DNA from: Lymantria dispar | Lineage: Eukaryota > Arthropoda > Insecta > Lepidoptera > Erebidae | Assembly (NCBI GenBank): GCA_032191425.1 | Contig: CM063462.1 | Span: 75,186-139,185 of the forward strand | DNA: 64,000 bases | Direction: 5' to 3' | Part shown: piece by piece, positions 41,560-51,684 of the stretch | How the letters are laid out: the number at the start of each line of letters is the position of its first letter | How positions within the stretch are numbered: position 1 is the stretch's first letter | The notes under the pieces: generated by a model | What the model saw: only the letters and a program-made list of their open reading frames with translations | Told to the model about the DNA's origin: nothing | Database searches by the model: none | Position numbers and translations under genes: made by a program

Positions 41560-44500
41560 CATTACTTTCGACGCTAACGCCATCTCTGTAAGGAATGTGG
41601 AACTAAATGGCTTAATTTGGAAAGTATTGATAATTGTTTTATTTTGAATATAGCCGTGAACTTTTAAAAATATAGGGATACACATCTCCAAATTTCATTC
41701 AAAACAGATTGTTAATTAGGGAGATATTGACATTTTAAAATACAAAGTTATAAGTGAATGAAAACATTAAAATCGACTTTGGAGCGATCTGATTGCGGGA
41801 AAGGTGTGCCTCCCTATCCCGTCAATATAACCCCGGAAACCGTTTCCCTCTAGCTACTTTACTTTTTGAGAAAACAAAAATTATAGATAAGTTTCCAAAA
41901 ATTTTTCAAAAATCATTATCTCGGCAAGTAGATAATTAACACATAGTTATTATAATTGCATTAGATCTGTATAAAATAAAGGTATATCCTGTAAAAATTC
42001 CAGTCAAATTAGTCTTATAATAGCCGAGTTATCCCTACTTATATATTTTTAATAATTAATTTTCATAAGATTGTAATTTTAGCCCTTAACTTTAATAAAT
42101 AGGAACTTGCAATAAGTAGAAAAAGGGGGAACTTAGGTCCTAATTCATAATACCCTTTAAATTTTCCCAAAATAACAAATACTTTAGTAGATATAAACAT
42201 TTCAAATTTCATATAATATTTCATTACTTTCGATAGTAACGCCATCTCTGCAAGGAATGCGGAACTAAATGGCTTAATTTGGTAAATATACACGATTGCT
42301 TTATATTTATTCAAGCCGTGAACTCTTAAAAATATAGAGACTTACATCCCCAAATTTCGTCCAAAACAGATTACAGATTAGGGAGATATTGATAATTTAA
42401 AATTCAAAGTAATAAGTGAATGTAAACATAAATATTGACTTTGAAGTGACCCGATTGCGGGAAAGGTGTGCCCCTCCACTTCATTAGCACAACCCCGAAA
42501 ACCGTTTTATTCTAGCTACTTTAGTTTTCGAGTAAACTCAAATTATAGATAAGTTTCCAAAATATTTATTCAACATCCGACATTTCCTTATATACTTCCT
42601 AAGTATATAAAACTAATGACTAGTGTTGTGGTCACACAGTTTCCGTATTTTGGTATGAATTATAAACCAATTAAATATAATTATTGTATAGACTCCTAGA
42701 TTTATCAATAATATAGATTTATCAATAATATTAAATTAACTTGTATAACCGAATTGACATAGACATAGGATCCGCCAAGGCAGACTACATATCTAACTAT
42801 AGAATAGTATTATAACAAGATCTGACATATTATATAGAATAATAGTGGAATAAATATAAGTCTAACACGACACTACACCTTACTCTGATCGGGTATACAA
42901 CTTATACCGACTATACCAATACAACACACCTGACATAGTAACTCATACCTGACTAACACTAAATTAATAGTGCAGACATACAACACAACATCCACATAAC
43001 ACACTCACGTAACAATACGCACCAAAACACACCAAAAACACTAAAACAAAATAACACTAAAACTATAACATATAATTGATACGCAACATAACCACACCGA
43101 AAAAACTAATAACTGCACCTTTCGTATAGTGGGTGAAAATACACAAAAATAATATAACACCAGAACTATAACATATAACCGACACACAACACATTCACAC
43201 TGAAAAATTAATAACTGCACCCTCCGCATAGTAGGGGAACGTACCGAACATCACACATATTACTAACACGATTATAGTCATACCCATATACACCCTGGTT
43301 GTGACAAACAATTAAACCAAAACAGGCATAATAACATCGACCCGATTTGTGGACCATATACCAAAAATTACAACGGGAACATCACTAAAGAATAACGAAA
43401 TATACCATCATTAGCCTATATACTTACAATAAAACCAATCAGAGAACGACCAAGTGAAGTTCGTCCAAAGTCGTTGTCGCTCGGCCCTAGTGGGCGGAGC
43501 CAACTTGACAAACCTATTATAATATTAAATATTATTTAGTTTGTTCTAAAAATTTAAATTGTTCAAAAGTGTAATAATAATTGAAACTTTCACATCTAGG
43601 GCATTTATAGTAAGACAGTAACCAACTTGCACCAAACAGGAATACGCACACACAAACACACACTCATTTATCTATACATAAACATTGATATTTTAACTGA
43701 CACAAACATTATAACGCACACTAATACATACAGTACTATCAACCCTCCTAACCACATAATACATATTAGCACTTCACACAATTCGCAACTACGGAATCAA
43801 ACCCGGAGTAGCACAAGATAGCTCTCTTACCAACCAACCACCCAACCATACAGGATAACTATTTAAATAATCATAGCACAGAACCCTCCCATTGCAATAT
43901 ATTAATTGCTTAGGGGCGGAGCCAAGATATTCATATTGACCAATACATATAACTATATATCTCAACTATTTAATTTGTTCTAGAAATACACTTTTTTATT
44001 ATTAATATAATATACACTTTTATAGTTTATTAAATTAAAGAACCCCCTTAAAAACACACACCAATAGTTTTCATAGTAATAAATTATATAACCTTACAGT
44101 AAAATTGAACATAAGTCTCACTATACAAATAAATTGAAAAACCAGTAAACAGACATAAAACCCGAAACTTTAGTACATAAACAATTTCTAAAACGCATTA
44201 ACAACACGGGTAAATATTTAAACTTAGATTCAGACTAATATTAAAAAATCAAAGTTTCCTAACAAACTAAATATTTACAATAAATTGACTGGAGTGGGCG
44301 GAGCCTAATTATCGTTCGACTTCGTACCATCCAATAGTAACACATGAACATTGTGTACATAATAACAATTTCCTAGGAAATTTGTAAGACTCGAATAATT
44401 ATATTTATAGGCAAACTTGGACGATCACTTATTTTTAAAGGAAAACCTAGAATTGAATTATAATTTTGGTATTATAAAGAAATATTTTTAAATTGACAAT

Positions 44501-44597
44501 TGTTAGTTGGTGGACATATCGTGCACAGTTGTGCGGATAACAACTTATAGTCTTAATCTAATTTCAATAATAAATAGACTTAGTGACAATACTTAAC

Positions 44598-45234
44598 GGG
44601 TCCTTTTACAACCCCTAATAATATAATTAATTTACAACTTTGCAAACTATTAATTAACAAGTGGAGATAATTATAGACTTACATTTTCAAACACAGAGAC
44701 ACCCACTAAACACACGCACACCAATACACGCGCTTAACGTACCGCAAAACAAATAACACTTTCAATACACTACTAATTCATCTCCTCTTGGCGTCCCTCG
44801 CCCACGCGTGGATCCTGGGCGCGACGGTTTGGCCGGCGGTGACAACTGGTTGTTATAAATATAACATACCATCTTGCGCCGCAGCCGGTTGGCGTGCATT
44901 GGGGACCTGGCGCGACGGTTGGAGACGCTATACGAGGAGACATAGGTACACAAGTTAAAACATATTATTGACACATCACCTACACAAACAAATAATTATT
45001 GACCAGGGCCCTTTATACCCATAAATAACATACCACCCAGATATACTACTACACTAAAATACATACTTTGACTTATACCATACACATTTTTACAATTGTA
45101 CATATCTATATATAATATTATACACCTATAAGACTTGGGTTTACACCCTATTATAATCCATTTTATTTAGCTTGTTACTTTAATTATTTGTAGGAAATCC
45201 TGACTTGTACAATTGACTAGGGCCTTTTACACCC
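44598..45234 (+). repeat. GGG..ACACCC motif series (E7)
   Basis: A looser copy at 44598 (GGGTCCTTTTACAACCCC, upstream of the covarying hairpin), then GGGCCCTTTATACCC (45006), GGGTTTACACCC (45137) and GGGCCTTTTACACCC (45220), two of them directly preceded by TTGACY(W). Confidence 0.55.
44831..44890 (+). promoter_or_regulatory. Conserved covarying 5' UTR hairpin (E7 copy)
   Basis: GGCCGG and GACAACTGG, inner stem TGTTAT (44851-44856)/ATAACA (44861-44866) with loop AAAT, then CATCTTGCGCC and GCAGCC. The outer stem is GCGG (44836-44839)/CCGC (44879-44882), a C-G pair where E1 has U-A. Confidence 0.6.
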
Positions 45235-45426
45235 GAATACACTAGCACAACCTAACACAAATATTCACATTTATACAATTTACCAATTAATCAATTCTTA
45301 CTATATACACCATATTGACTAGCTGTAAATTACTATTACACATATACACGTTACAATAATACTGGAACCGAGCACTATACACTCGGCGTCCATAATATTG
45401 ACACCTGCGGACCCCTAATAAACAGG

Positions 45427-47043
45427 ATGATTAGATCTCCACCCCAAGACAGGCGCTCAAAAGAGTCGTCCCAATCCCCCAATAAAAGAGCCCCACGCCC
45501 AACGAGCCACACCACAATGTACATTGAAAATACCCCTAAGGCCACGACATCTGCAATAGTTAACAAGGGTGTGCTCGACATAAATAAACCAGGTTTTAAC
45601 TATACGGTGGATCTGGACCAGTCGACCTCCCCCCAAAGCCCTCCCCCTCAGGTAGTGACCACCATTAGAGCCAGGATGGCGCAGCATGCGGTTAAAAAAG
45701 CCAAGATCTTATTAGGCATGTCTAAAAACCTGAAAACGGAAGTAAAAAATGGGGTTGTCGACGTACTTGATAAACTGGTCCTATGCGTCCAAGAAGGGGA
45801 GATGGAGCTCGAAAGGTATAAGAAAGGGCCTCATAAATCACAACCCGAGGAAGCCGTAAAGGATAACAGCGAGCTACCACAACCCGGGGGCGCCGTAAAA
45901 GACATTAAATATGAGCTGCCACAGATTGAAAGGTGGACTACGATGATTAGAGCCCATAGTGAGATTATTAGTGAAAATACAGAGCGAAATGAGAGGCTCG
46001 CAAAGGCGCTAGAACACCACGCCACCCTCTTGGAAAATCTTGAACAACATAGGAAACAAATCAAAGAAAATGCGGATAGCATGAGGTGTCTCGAGGGTGT
46101 AATTAGGTACCACGCGGTAACGTTGGAGCAGCGAAAAGACGCTACTACCACTCCCACAGTAGATACCGGAGCTGAGCTTCTGCAAGAGTTAAAGGCACTT
46201 AAATGTACCACACAGGAGCTCAGCAACCAGGTAGGAGAAGTTGTATGCGGGCCGCGCACCTACGCCCAAATGGTTGCCCAACCCAGGCCCCAAGTAACCA
46301 ATAAACTGCATACAATCATGGTCTCCACCAATGATATACTCCCCGTCGAGGTGTTGGAGACAGAGATTAAAAGCACATTAAAGGCCAAGGAGAACGGTAC
46401 AAGAATACACAAAATGAGGCGAGTAAGGGGGCCAAAAATAGTACTCTCATGCGCCACCAAAGAGGACATAGAACAAGTCGCAGGGAGGCTAACCTCTAAC
46501 AAACAATTAAAGGTTGAAGAGGCAAAATTTAAGAACCCATTGGTTGTGTTGAAGAACTTGTGCCGAAAGGTCACAGACGAGGAAGTCAAAACCGCTATTG
46601 CCCAGCAAAACGCAAATCTGGTGGAGGGGCTGTCGGCTGAGGAGGCCACTGTGGTAGAGAGATACCGAAGGAGGGCGAGACACCCTGATGAATGTCACGC
46701 CGTCCTCCAGGTGTCTCCAAAGCTATGGCAGAGACTCACCTCGGCCGGCAGACTCTTCATCGATGTGCAGTGTGTGAGGGTCCAAGACCAGACGCCCCTC
46801 ATACAATGCATGCGGTGTCTGGGCTATGGTCACGGGCGCAAGAGCTGCATGGCAGATGAAGAAGACCGCTGTACCAAATGCGGGCAACAAGGCCACGTGA
46901 GAAAGGAATGCGGCCATCGCACCAGTTGTCACAACTGTGCGAAGGCGAAACTACCGCAAGTTAACCACGACGTATTTGGTGCCGACTGTCCCATTAGAAC
47001 AAGAGCGGACACCCTCGCGAGGGAGGCGGTCGCCTACAGCTAG
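45427..47043 (+). CDS. E7 ORF1: Gag, 538 aa, second Gag-only subfamily
   Basis: Homologous over its whole length to the E2/E3 Gag: same MIRSPPQDRRSKE start, the KILLGMSKNLKTEVKNG block near residue 95, coiled coil at about 165-270, GPRTYAQM segment, VEEAKFKNPLVVLKNLC region and three zinc knuckles (CMRCLGYGHGRKSC, CTKCGQQGHVRKEC, CHNC...C). By eye most residues are conserved while many third codon positions differ and flanking non-coding DNA is unrelated, the pattern of purifying selection. The ATG lies in an AGGATG context. After the stop only AT-rich non-coding DNA follows. Confidence 0.9.
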   Translation: MIRSPPQDRRSKESSQSPNKRAPRPTSHTTMYIENTPKATTSAIVNKGVLDINKPGFNYTVDLDQSTSPQSPPPQVVTTIRARMAQHAVKKAKILLGMSKNLKTEVKNGVVDVLDKLVLCVQEGEMELERYKKGPHKSQPEEAVKDNSELPQPGGAVKDIKYELPQIERWTTMIRAHSEIISENTERNERLAKALEHHATLLENLEQHRKQIKENADSMRCLEGVIRYHAVTLEQRKDATTTPTVDTGAELLQELKALKCTTQELSNQVGEVVCGPRTYAQMVAQPRPQVTNKLHTIMVSTNDILPVEVLETEIKSTLKAKENGTRIHKMRRVRGPKIVLSCATKEDIEQVAGRLTSNKQLKVEEAKFKNPLVVLKNLCRKVTDEEVKTAIAQQNANLVEGLSAEEATVVERYRRRARHPDECHAVLQVSPKLWQRLTSAGRLFIDVQCVRVQDQTPLIQCMRCLGYGHGRKSCMADEEDRCTKCGQQGHVRKECGHRTSCHNCAKAKLPQVNHDVFGADCPIRTRADTLAREAVAYS

Positions 47044-49942
47044 CCCTGCTCCGCTTGGATGTCTCACTGTCATGACACATTACACCATTACAACATAATA
47101 CACACCACACAACCTTATACACAACACAATCACAACAACTTACGCCAACACAAATCGTCATAAAAAACTAACACAATGGTTACACAACTTACGTTCTTAT
47201 GTTAACAATACATTATCACACGACACCTTAGTCACCCCAATACTATATCTATGATATAAAACATTATCTACGTACAACCACATTGCTCACACAATATCAA
47301 CTAACACTACCCAATAAAACGTATTACAGACATGCGCGATAACACACGTATAGTACAAACACGAGACATGTGTGCCGGTGCATTGAATGCACTTTAAGCA
47401 CATGTAACTGCGTGCACGTACTGCATACAATACAATTAATCTGTCACATTACACGCACTATACACATGATATTAACACGATAGTACTTTGTTATATTGTT
47501 TGCATAACAAGCTATAAGTAAAATAAAAAACTGTAATTAACAACCGCATAATCATCAGTGAACAACTTCCTACAAACAACCTTACACAAACGTTAAACAC
47601 ATAAACCTAGCACACAATAATACATCACCACCCACACTATGTCGTCACATATTATGCAGTCACACACAATGTCGCCACACACAATACATAAACACAATAA
47701 CAGTTTGCTATGTTGTTGCATAACAAACCGTATAATAAAATAAAAAACTATAACAATTATGTAATCACCAACAACGTCACCACACGCACCCACGTAAATA
47801 CCACTCAACTAACCATGCACACAACTAATAAACATACGTCAATTACACTACTACTCAACCATTAAATCTTTACACCCATCTTTACAAGAATTTATAAGCA
47901 CTAAATCACATAACATTATTCACACAAAGATACAACATACCACACGTTATGTCGTCATATATTGTGCCGTCGCGCACTATGTCGCTACACACTATACATA
48001 AAACACAATAACAGTTTGCTATGTTGTTGCATAACGAACCGTATAATAAAATAAAAAACTATAACAATTAAGTAATCACCAACAACGTCATCACACGCAC
48101 CATATAAATACCATTCAACTAACCATGCACACAACTATAAACACACGTCAATCACGCCATTACTCAACCAATTAAATCCTCACACTCATCTCTATAAGAG
48201 TTTATAAACATGAAATAACATAACATTATTCATACAAATATACATCACATCATATACTATGTCGTCATATATTATGCCGTCGCATAATATGTTACTACAC
48301 AATATACATAAAACACAATAACAATTTGCTATGATTGCTACATAAGAAATTGTATAAGAAAATAAAAAACTATAACAAATACGTAATCACTAAAACAACG
48401 CCACCACACGGAGCCACATAAACATCGTTCCACTAACCATGTACATAAGTAATAAAATACACGTCAATTACGCTATAACTTAACCAATTAAATCTCTACG
48501 CCCACCACCATTAGAGTATTTATATAACATCAAATCACAAAACATTAAATATAATGATTCACTATACAATAAAATAAACGTTGCAAAATATTATAGAGTC
48601 TAATTGAGATTGCATCAGTGATCAAATTGGAATCACCTCTTCTGACTGGTGGTTGCAACATGAAATCTCACAATATGCACAAACAACTCGCGGACACATA
48701 ATGTACATATTACATTACGTTACATAAATCGTTTAGCAACGCATCATGTAAAAGAAAAAAAAAATTTCTTAAATACAAACCATATAATTATACATCAATA
48801 TACTAGAATATACACTAAGTATAACCTACACGAATAGGATATACACTCAAGCAGGGTTAATCCTATAACTGTTAACCACAACACAACACAAACAAAACAT
48901 ATAAACAAACACATAATTATACATAACTAATAAAATACACGTCAATTACGCTATTACTTAATCAATTAAATCTCTACACCCACCACCATTAGAGTACTTA
49001 TATAACACCTAATCACAAAACATTGAACATAATGACTCATTATACAATGAAATAAGTGTTGCAAACTATATAGTCTAATTGGGATTGCATCAGAGTGATC
49101 AAATTGGAATCACCTTGACTGACTGGTGGTTGCAACATTCAACCTCACAATATATATAAACAAATTGCGGACATAAATGTACATGTTACATTACGGTACA
49201 TAAATTGTTTAGCAACACACATCATGTAATAGAAAAATATTTTTAGATACATATCATGTAATTACACCTCAATATACTAAAATATACACTAAGTACAACC
49301 TACACGAATAGGATATACACAAGCAGGGATAGTTATATAACTGTTAACCACAACACAACACAAACAACACATATAAACAAACACATAATTATAAATATGG
49401 TTACGATATATAACAATTCACCTCATATCACATTAGCAGATGGACATCAACAGCAGAGTAAAATGACGGGAAATAGTAACAACACAAAACCTAGGCACAT
49501 TGCAGAAGTACAATGTCATTAAAAACTGCGAATTATTGAACAATTTTAAATGATGCCTAACGCAACCCTGTATAGAATGTATGGGCGATCCACAATATAA
49601 GCGTATATCTAATGTATATCTAATCTCTTAAGACAATTGTAAAACCGAAAAACTTGTACTCCTTTACAGTGAATATGACAATTATGTAAAATATATATAA
49701 TAGTAAAATATAAATATAGAGATATAATACATTGTAACTAAATTATAAATAATTAACAATAAGACCTCATAAAATTGTATAGAATTAAGATAACCTTAAT
49801 CACTACATAGTGTAAAGTTAGAGTAGAAAAATAAGTAAAAAATGTCAACGTATTTTTTAGAATAAAAAACTCCCTGCGCTTTATTATCCTTATATGAAAT
49901 CCCTGATTACGTTAGGGGCTTTTCGCGGGCCGGGACTGGCTC

Positions 49943-49945
<3 letters not shown>
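47044..49945 (+). other. E7 long non-coding 3' region (2.9 kb)
   Basis: AT-rich, no ORF2 trace. It holds the palindrome TGCATT-G-AATGCA (47379-47391); a hairpin TTTGYTATG/CATAACAAA family at about 47488, 47702, 48012 and 48322 (the last three about 310 bp apart) each followed by ATAAAAAACT; two ~478-bp-spaced units bracketed by GTTGCAA (48580-48586, 49058-49064) and TTGCAAC (48653-48659, 49130-49136) with an inner GTGAT/ATCAC stem; and terminal hairpin 1 (CCCT 49901-49904/AGGG 49914-49917). Hairpin 2 is cut off by the poly(A). Confidence 0.75.

Positions 49946-49990
<45 letters not shown>
49946..49990 (+). other. Poly(A) tail of E7
   Basis: A 45-nt A run following GGCTCCTT, i.e. about 13 nt before the usual end of this subfamily, then ACCTAACC. 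Confidence 0.93.
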
Positions 49991-49994
<4 letters not shown>

Positions 49995-50152
49995 AACCTA
50001 ACCTAACCTAACCTAACCTAACCTAACCTAACCTAACCTAACCTAACCTAACCTAACCTAACCTAACCTAACCTAACCTAACCTACCCTAACCTAACCTA
50101 ACCTAACCTAACCTAACCTAACCTAACCTAACCTAACCTAACCTAACCTAAC
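49991..50152. repeat. Internal telomeric repeat spacer 7
   Basis: About 162 bp of CCTAA repeats with one variant unit (CCTACCCTA at about 50083). Confidence 0.96.
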
Positions 50153-50157
50153 CCACA

Positions 50158-51684
50158 ATGTACATTGAAAATACCCCTAAGGCCACGACATCTGCAATAG
50201 TAAACAAGGGTGTGCTCGACATAAATAAACCAGGTTTCAACTATACGGTGGATCTGGACCAGTCGACCTCCCCCCAAAGCCCTCCCCCTCAGGTAGTGAC
50301 CACCATTAGAGCCAGGATGGCGCAGCATGCGGTTAAAAAAGCCAAGATCTTATTAGGCATGTCTAAAAACCTGAAAACGGAAGTAAAAAATGGGGTTGTC
50401 GACGTACTTGATAAACTGGTCCTATGCGTCCAAGAAGGGGAGATGGAGCTCGAAAGGTATAAGAAAGGGCCTCATAAATCACAACCCGAGGAAGCCGTAA
50501 AGGATAATAGCGAGCTACCACAACCCGGGGGCGCCGTAAAAGACATTAAATATGAGCTGCCACAGATTGAAAGGTGGACTACGATGATTAGAGCCCATAG
50601 TGAGATTATTAGTGAAAATACAGAGCGAAATGAGAGGCTCGCAAAGGCGCTAGAACACCACGCCACCCTCTTGGAAAATCTTGAACAACATAGGAAACAA
50701 ATCAAAGAAAATGCGGATAGCATGAGGTGTCTCGAGGGTGTAATTAGGTACCACGCGGTAACGTTGGAGCAGCGAAAAGACGCTACTACCACTCCCACAG
50801 TAGATACCGGAGCTGAGCTTCTGCAAGAGTTAAAGGCACTTAAATGTACCACACAGGAGCTCAGCAACCAGGTAGGAGAAGTTGTATGCGGGCCGCGCAC
50901 CTACGCCCAAATGGTTGCCCAACCCAGGCCCCAAGTAACCAATAAACTGCATACAATCATGGTCTCCACCAATGATATACTCCCCGTCGAGGTGTTGGAG
51001 ACAGAGATTAAAAGCACATTAAAGGCCAAGGAGAACGGTACAAGAATACACAAAATGAGGCGAGTAAGGGGGCCAAAAATAGTACTCTCATGCGCCACCA
51101 AAGAGGACATAGAACAAGTCGCAGGGAGGCTAACCTCTAACAAACAATTAAAGGTTGAAGAGGCAAAATTTAAGAACCCATTGGTTGTGTTGAAGAACTT
51201 GTGCCGAAAGGTCACAGACGAGGAAGTCAAAACCGCTATTGCCCAGCAAAACGCAAATCTGGTGGAGGGGCTGTCGGCTGAGGAGGCCACTGTGGTAGAG
51301 AGATACCGAAGGAGGGCGAGACACCCTGATGAATGTCACGCCGTCCTCCAGGTGTCTCCAAAGCTATGGCAGAGACTCACCTCGGCCGGCAGACTCTTCA
51401 TCGATGTGCAGTGTGTGAGGGTCCAAGACCAGACGCCCCTCATACAATGCATGCGGTGTCTGGGCTATGGTCACGGGCGCAAGAGCTGCATGGCAGAGGA
51501 AGAAGACCGCTGTACCAAATGCGGGCAACAAGGCCACGTGAGAAAGGAATGCGGCCATCGCACCAGTTGTCACAACTGTGCGAAGGCGAAACTACCGCAA
51601 GTTAACCACGACGTATTTGGTGCCGACTGTCCCATTAGAACAAGAGCGGACACCCTCGCGAGGGAGGCGGTCGCCTACAGCTAG
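50158..51684 (+). CDS. E8 ORF1: N-terminally truncated Gag, 508 aa
   Basis: Begins at the internal Met31 of the E7 Gag (CACAATG), five bases inside the element, and stays open to the normal stop. It lacks only the proline/basic N-terminus; coiled coil, core and three zinc knuckles are intact. It differs from E7 by D477E (in the MADEEDRC stretch before the second knuckle). Whether it is made is doubtful because the element's promoter is missing; it is listed as CDS because the frame is complete from an ATG. Confidence 0.75.
   Translation: MYIENTPKATTSAIVNKGVLDINKPGFNYTVDLDQSTSPQSPPPQVVTTIRARMAQHAVKKAKILLGMSKNLKTEVKNGVVDVLDKLVLCVQEGEMELERYKKGPHKSQPEEAVKDNSELPQPGGAVKDIKYELPQIERWTTMIRAHSEIISENTERNERLAKALEHHATLLENLEQHRKQIKENADSMRCLEGVIRYHAVTLEQRKDATTTPTVDTGAELLQELKALKCTTQELSNQVGEVVCGPRTYAQMVAQPRPQVTNKLHTIMVSTNDILPVEVLETEIKSTLKAKENGTRIHKMRRVRGPKIVLSCATKEDIEQVAGRLTSNKQLKVEEAKFKNPLVVLKNLCRKVTDEEVKTAIAQQNANLVEGLSAEEATVVERYRRRARHPDECHAVLQVSPKLWQRLTSAGRLFIDVQCVRVQDQTPLIQCMRCLGYGHGRKSCMAEEEDRCTKCGQQGHVRKECGHRTSCHNCAKAKLPQVNHDVFGADCPIRTRADTLAREAVAYS

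Larger units (their letters stand above)
40630..45426 (+). other. E7 5' UTR (4.8 kb, non-coding)
   Basis: It contains two copies of a 661-bp unit anchored at CGCCATCTCTG (41579 and 42240) and GCCGTGAAC (about 41652 and 42314); a 45-nt internal poly(A) at 41513-41557; two CACC-N12-GGKG hairpins (about 43116 and 43216) matching the one in E2; three GC-box motifs (43491, 43913, 44295); the covarying hairpin (44831-44890); and four GGG..ACACCC-type motifs (44598, 45006, 45137, 45220). No credible ORF. Confidence 0.7.
40630..49990 (+). mobile_element. E7: full-length Gag-only TRAS-like element, second subfamily
   Basis: A 9.3 kb element with 4.8 kb 5' UTR, ORF1 (538 aa) and a 2.9 kb non-coding 3' region ending in a 45-nt poly(A). 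It begins TCAGTC right after AACC, so the 5' end looks complete. Gag is clearly the same family as E2/E3, but UTR sequences are mostly unalignable apart from short conserved blocks. There is no ORF2. The tail begins inside terminal hairpin 2, about 13 nt earlier than in E8. Confidence 0.9.
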
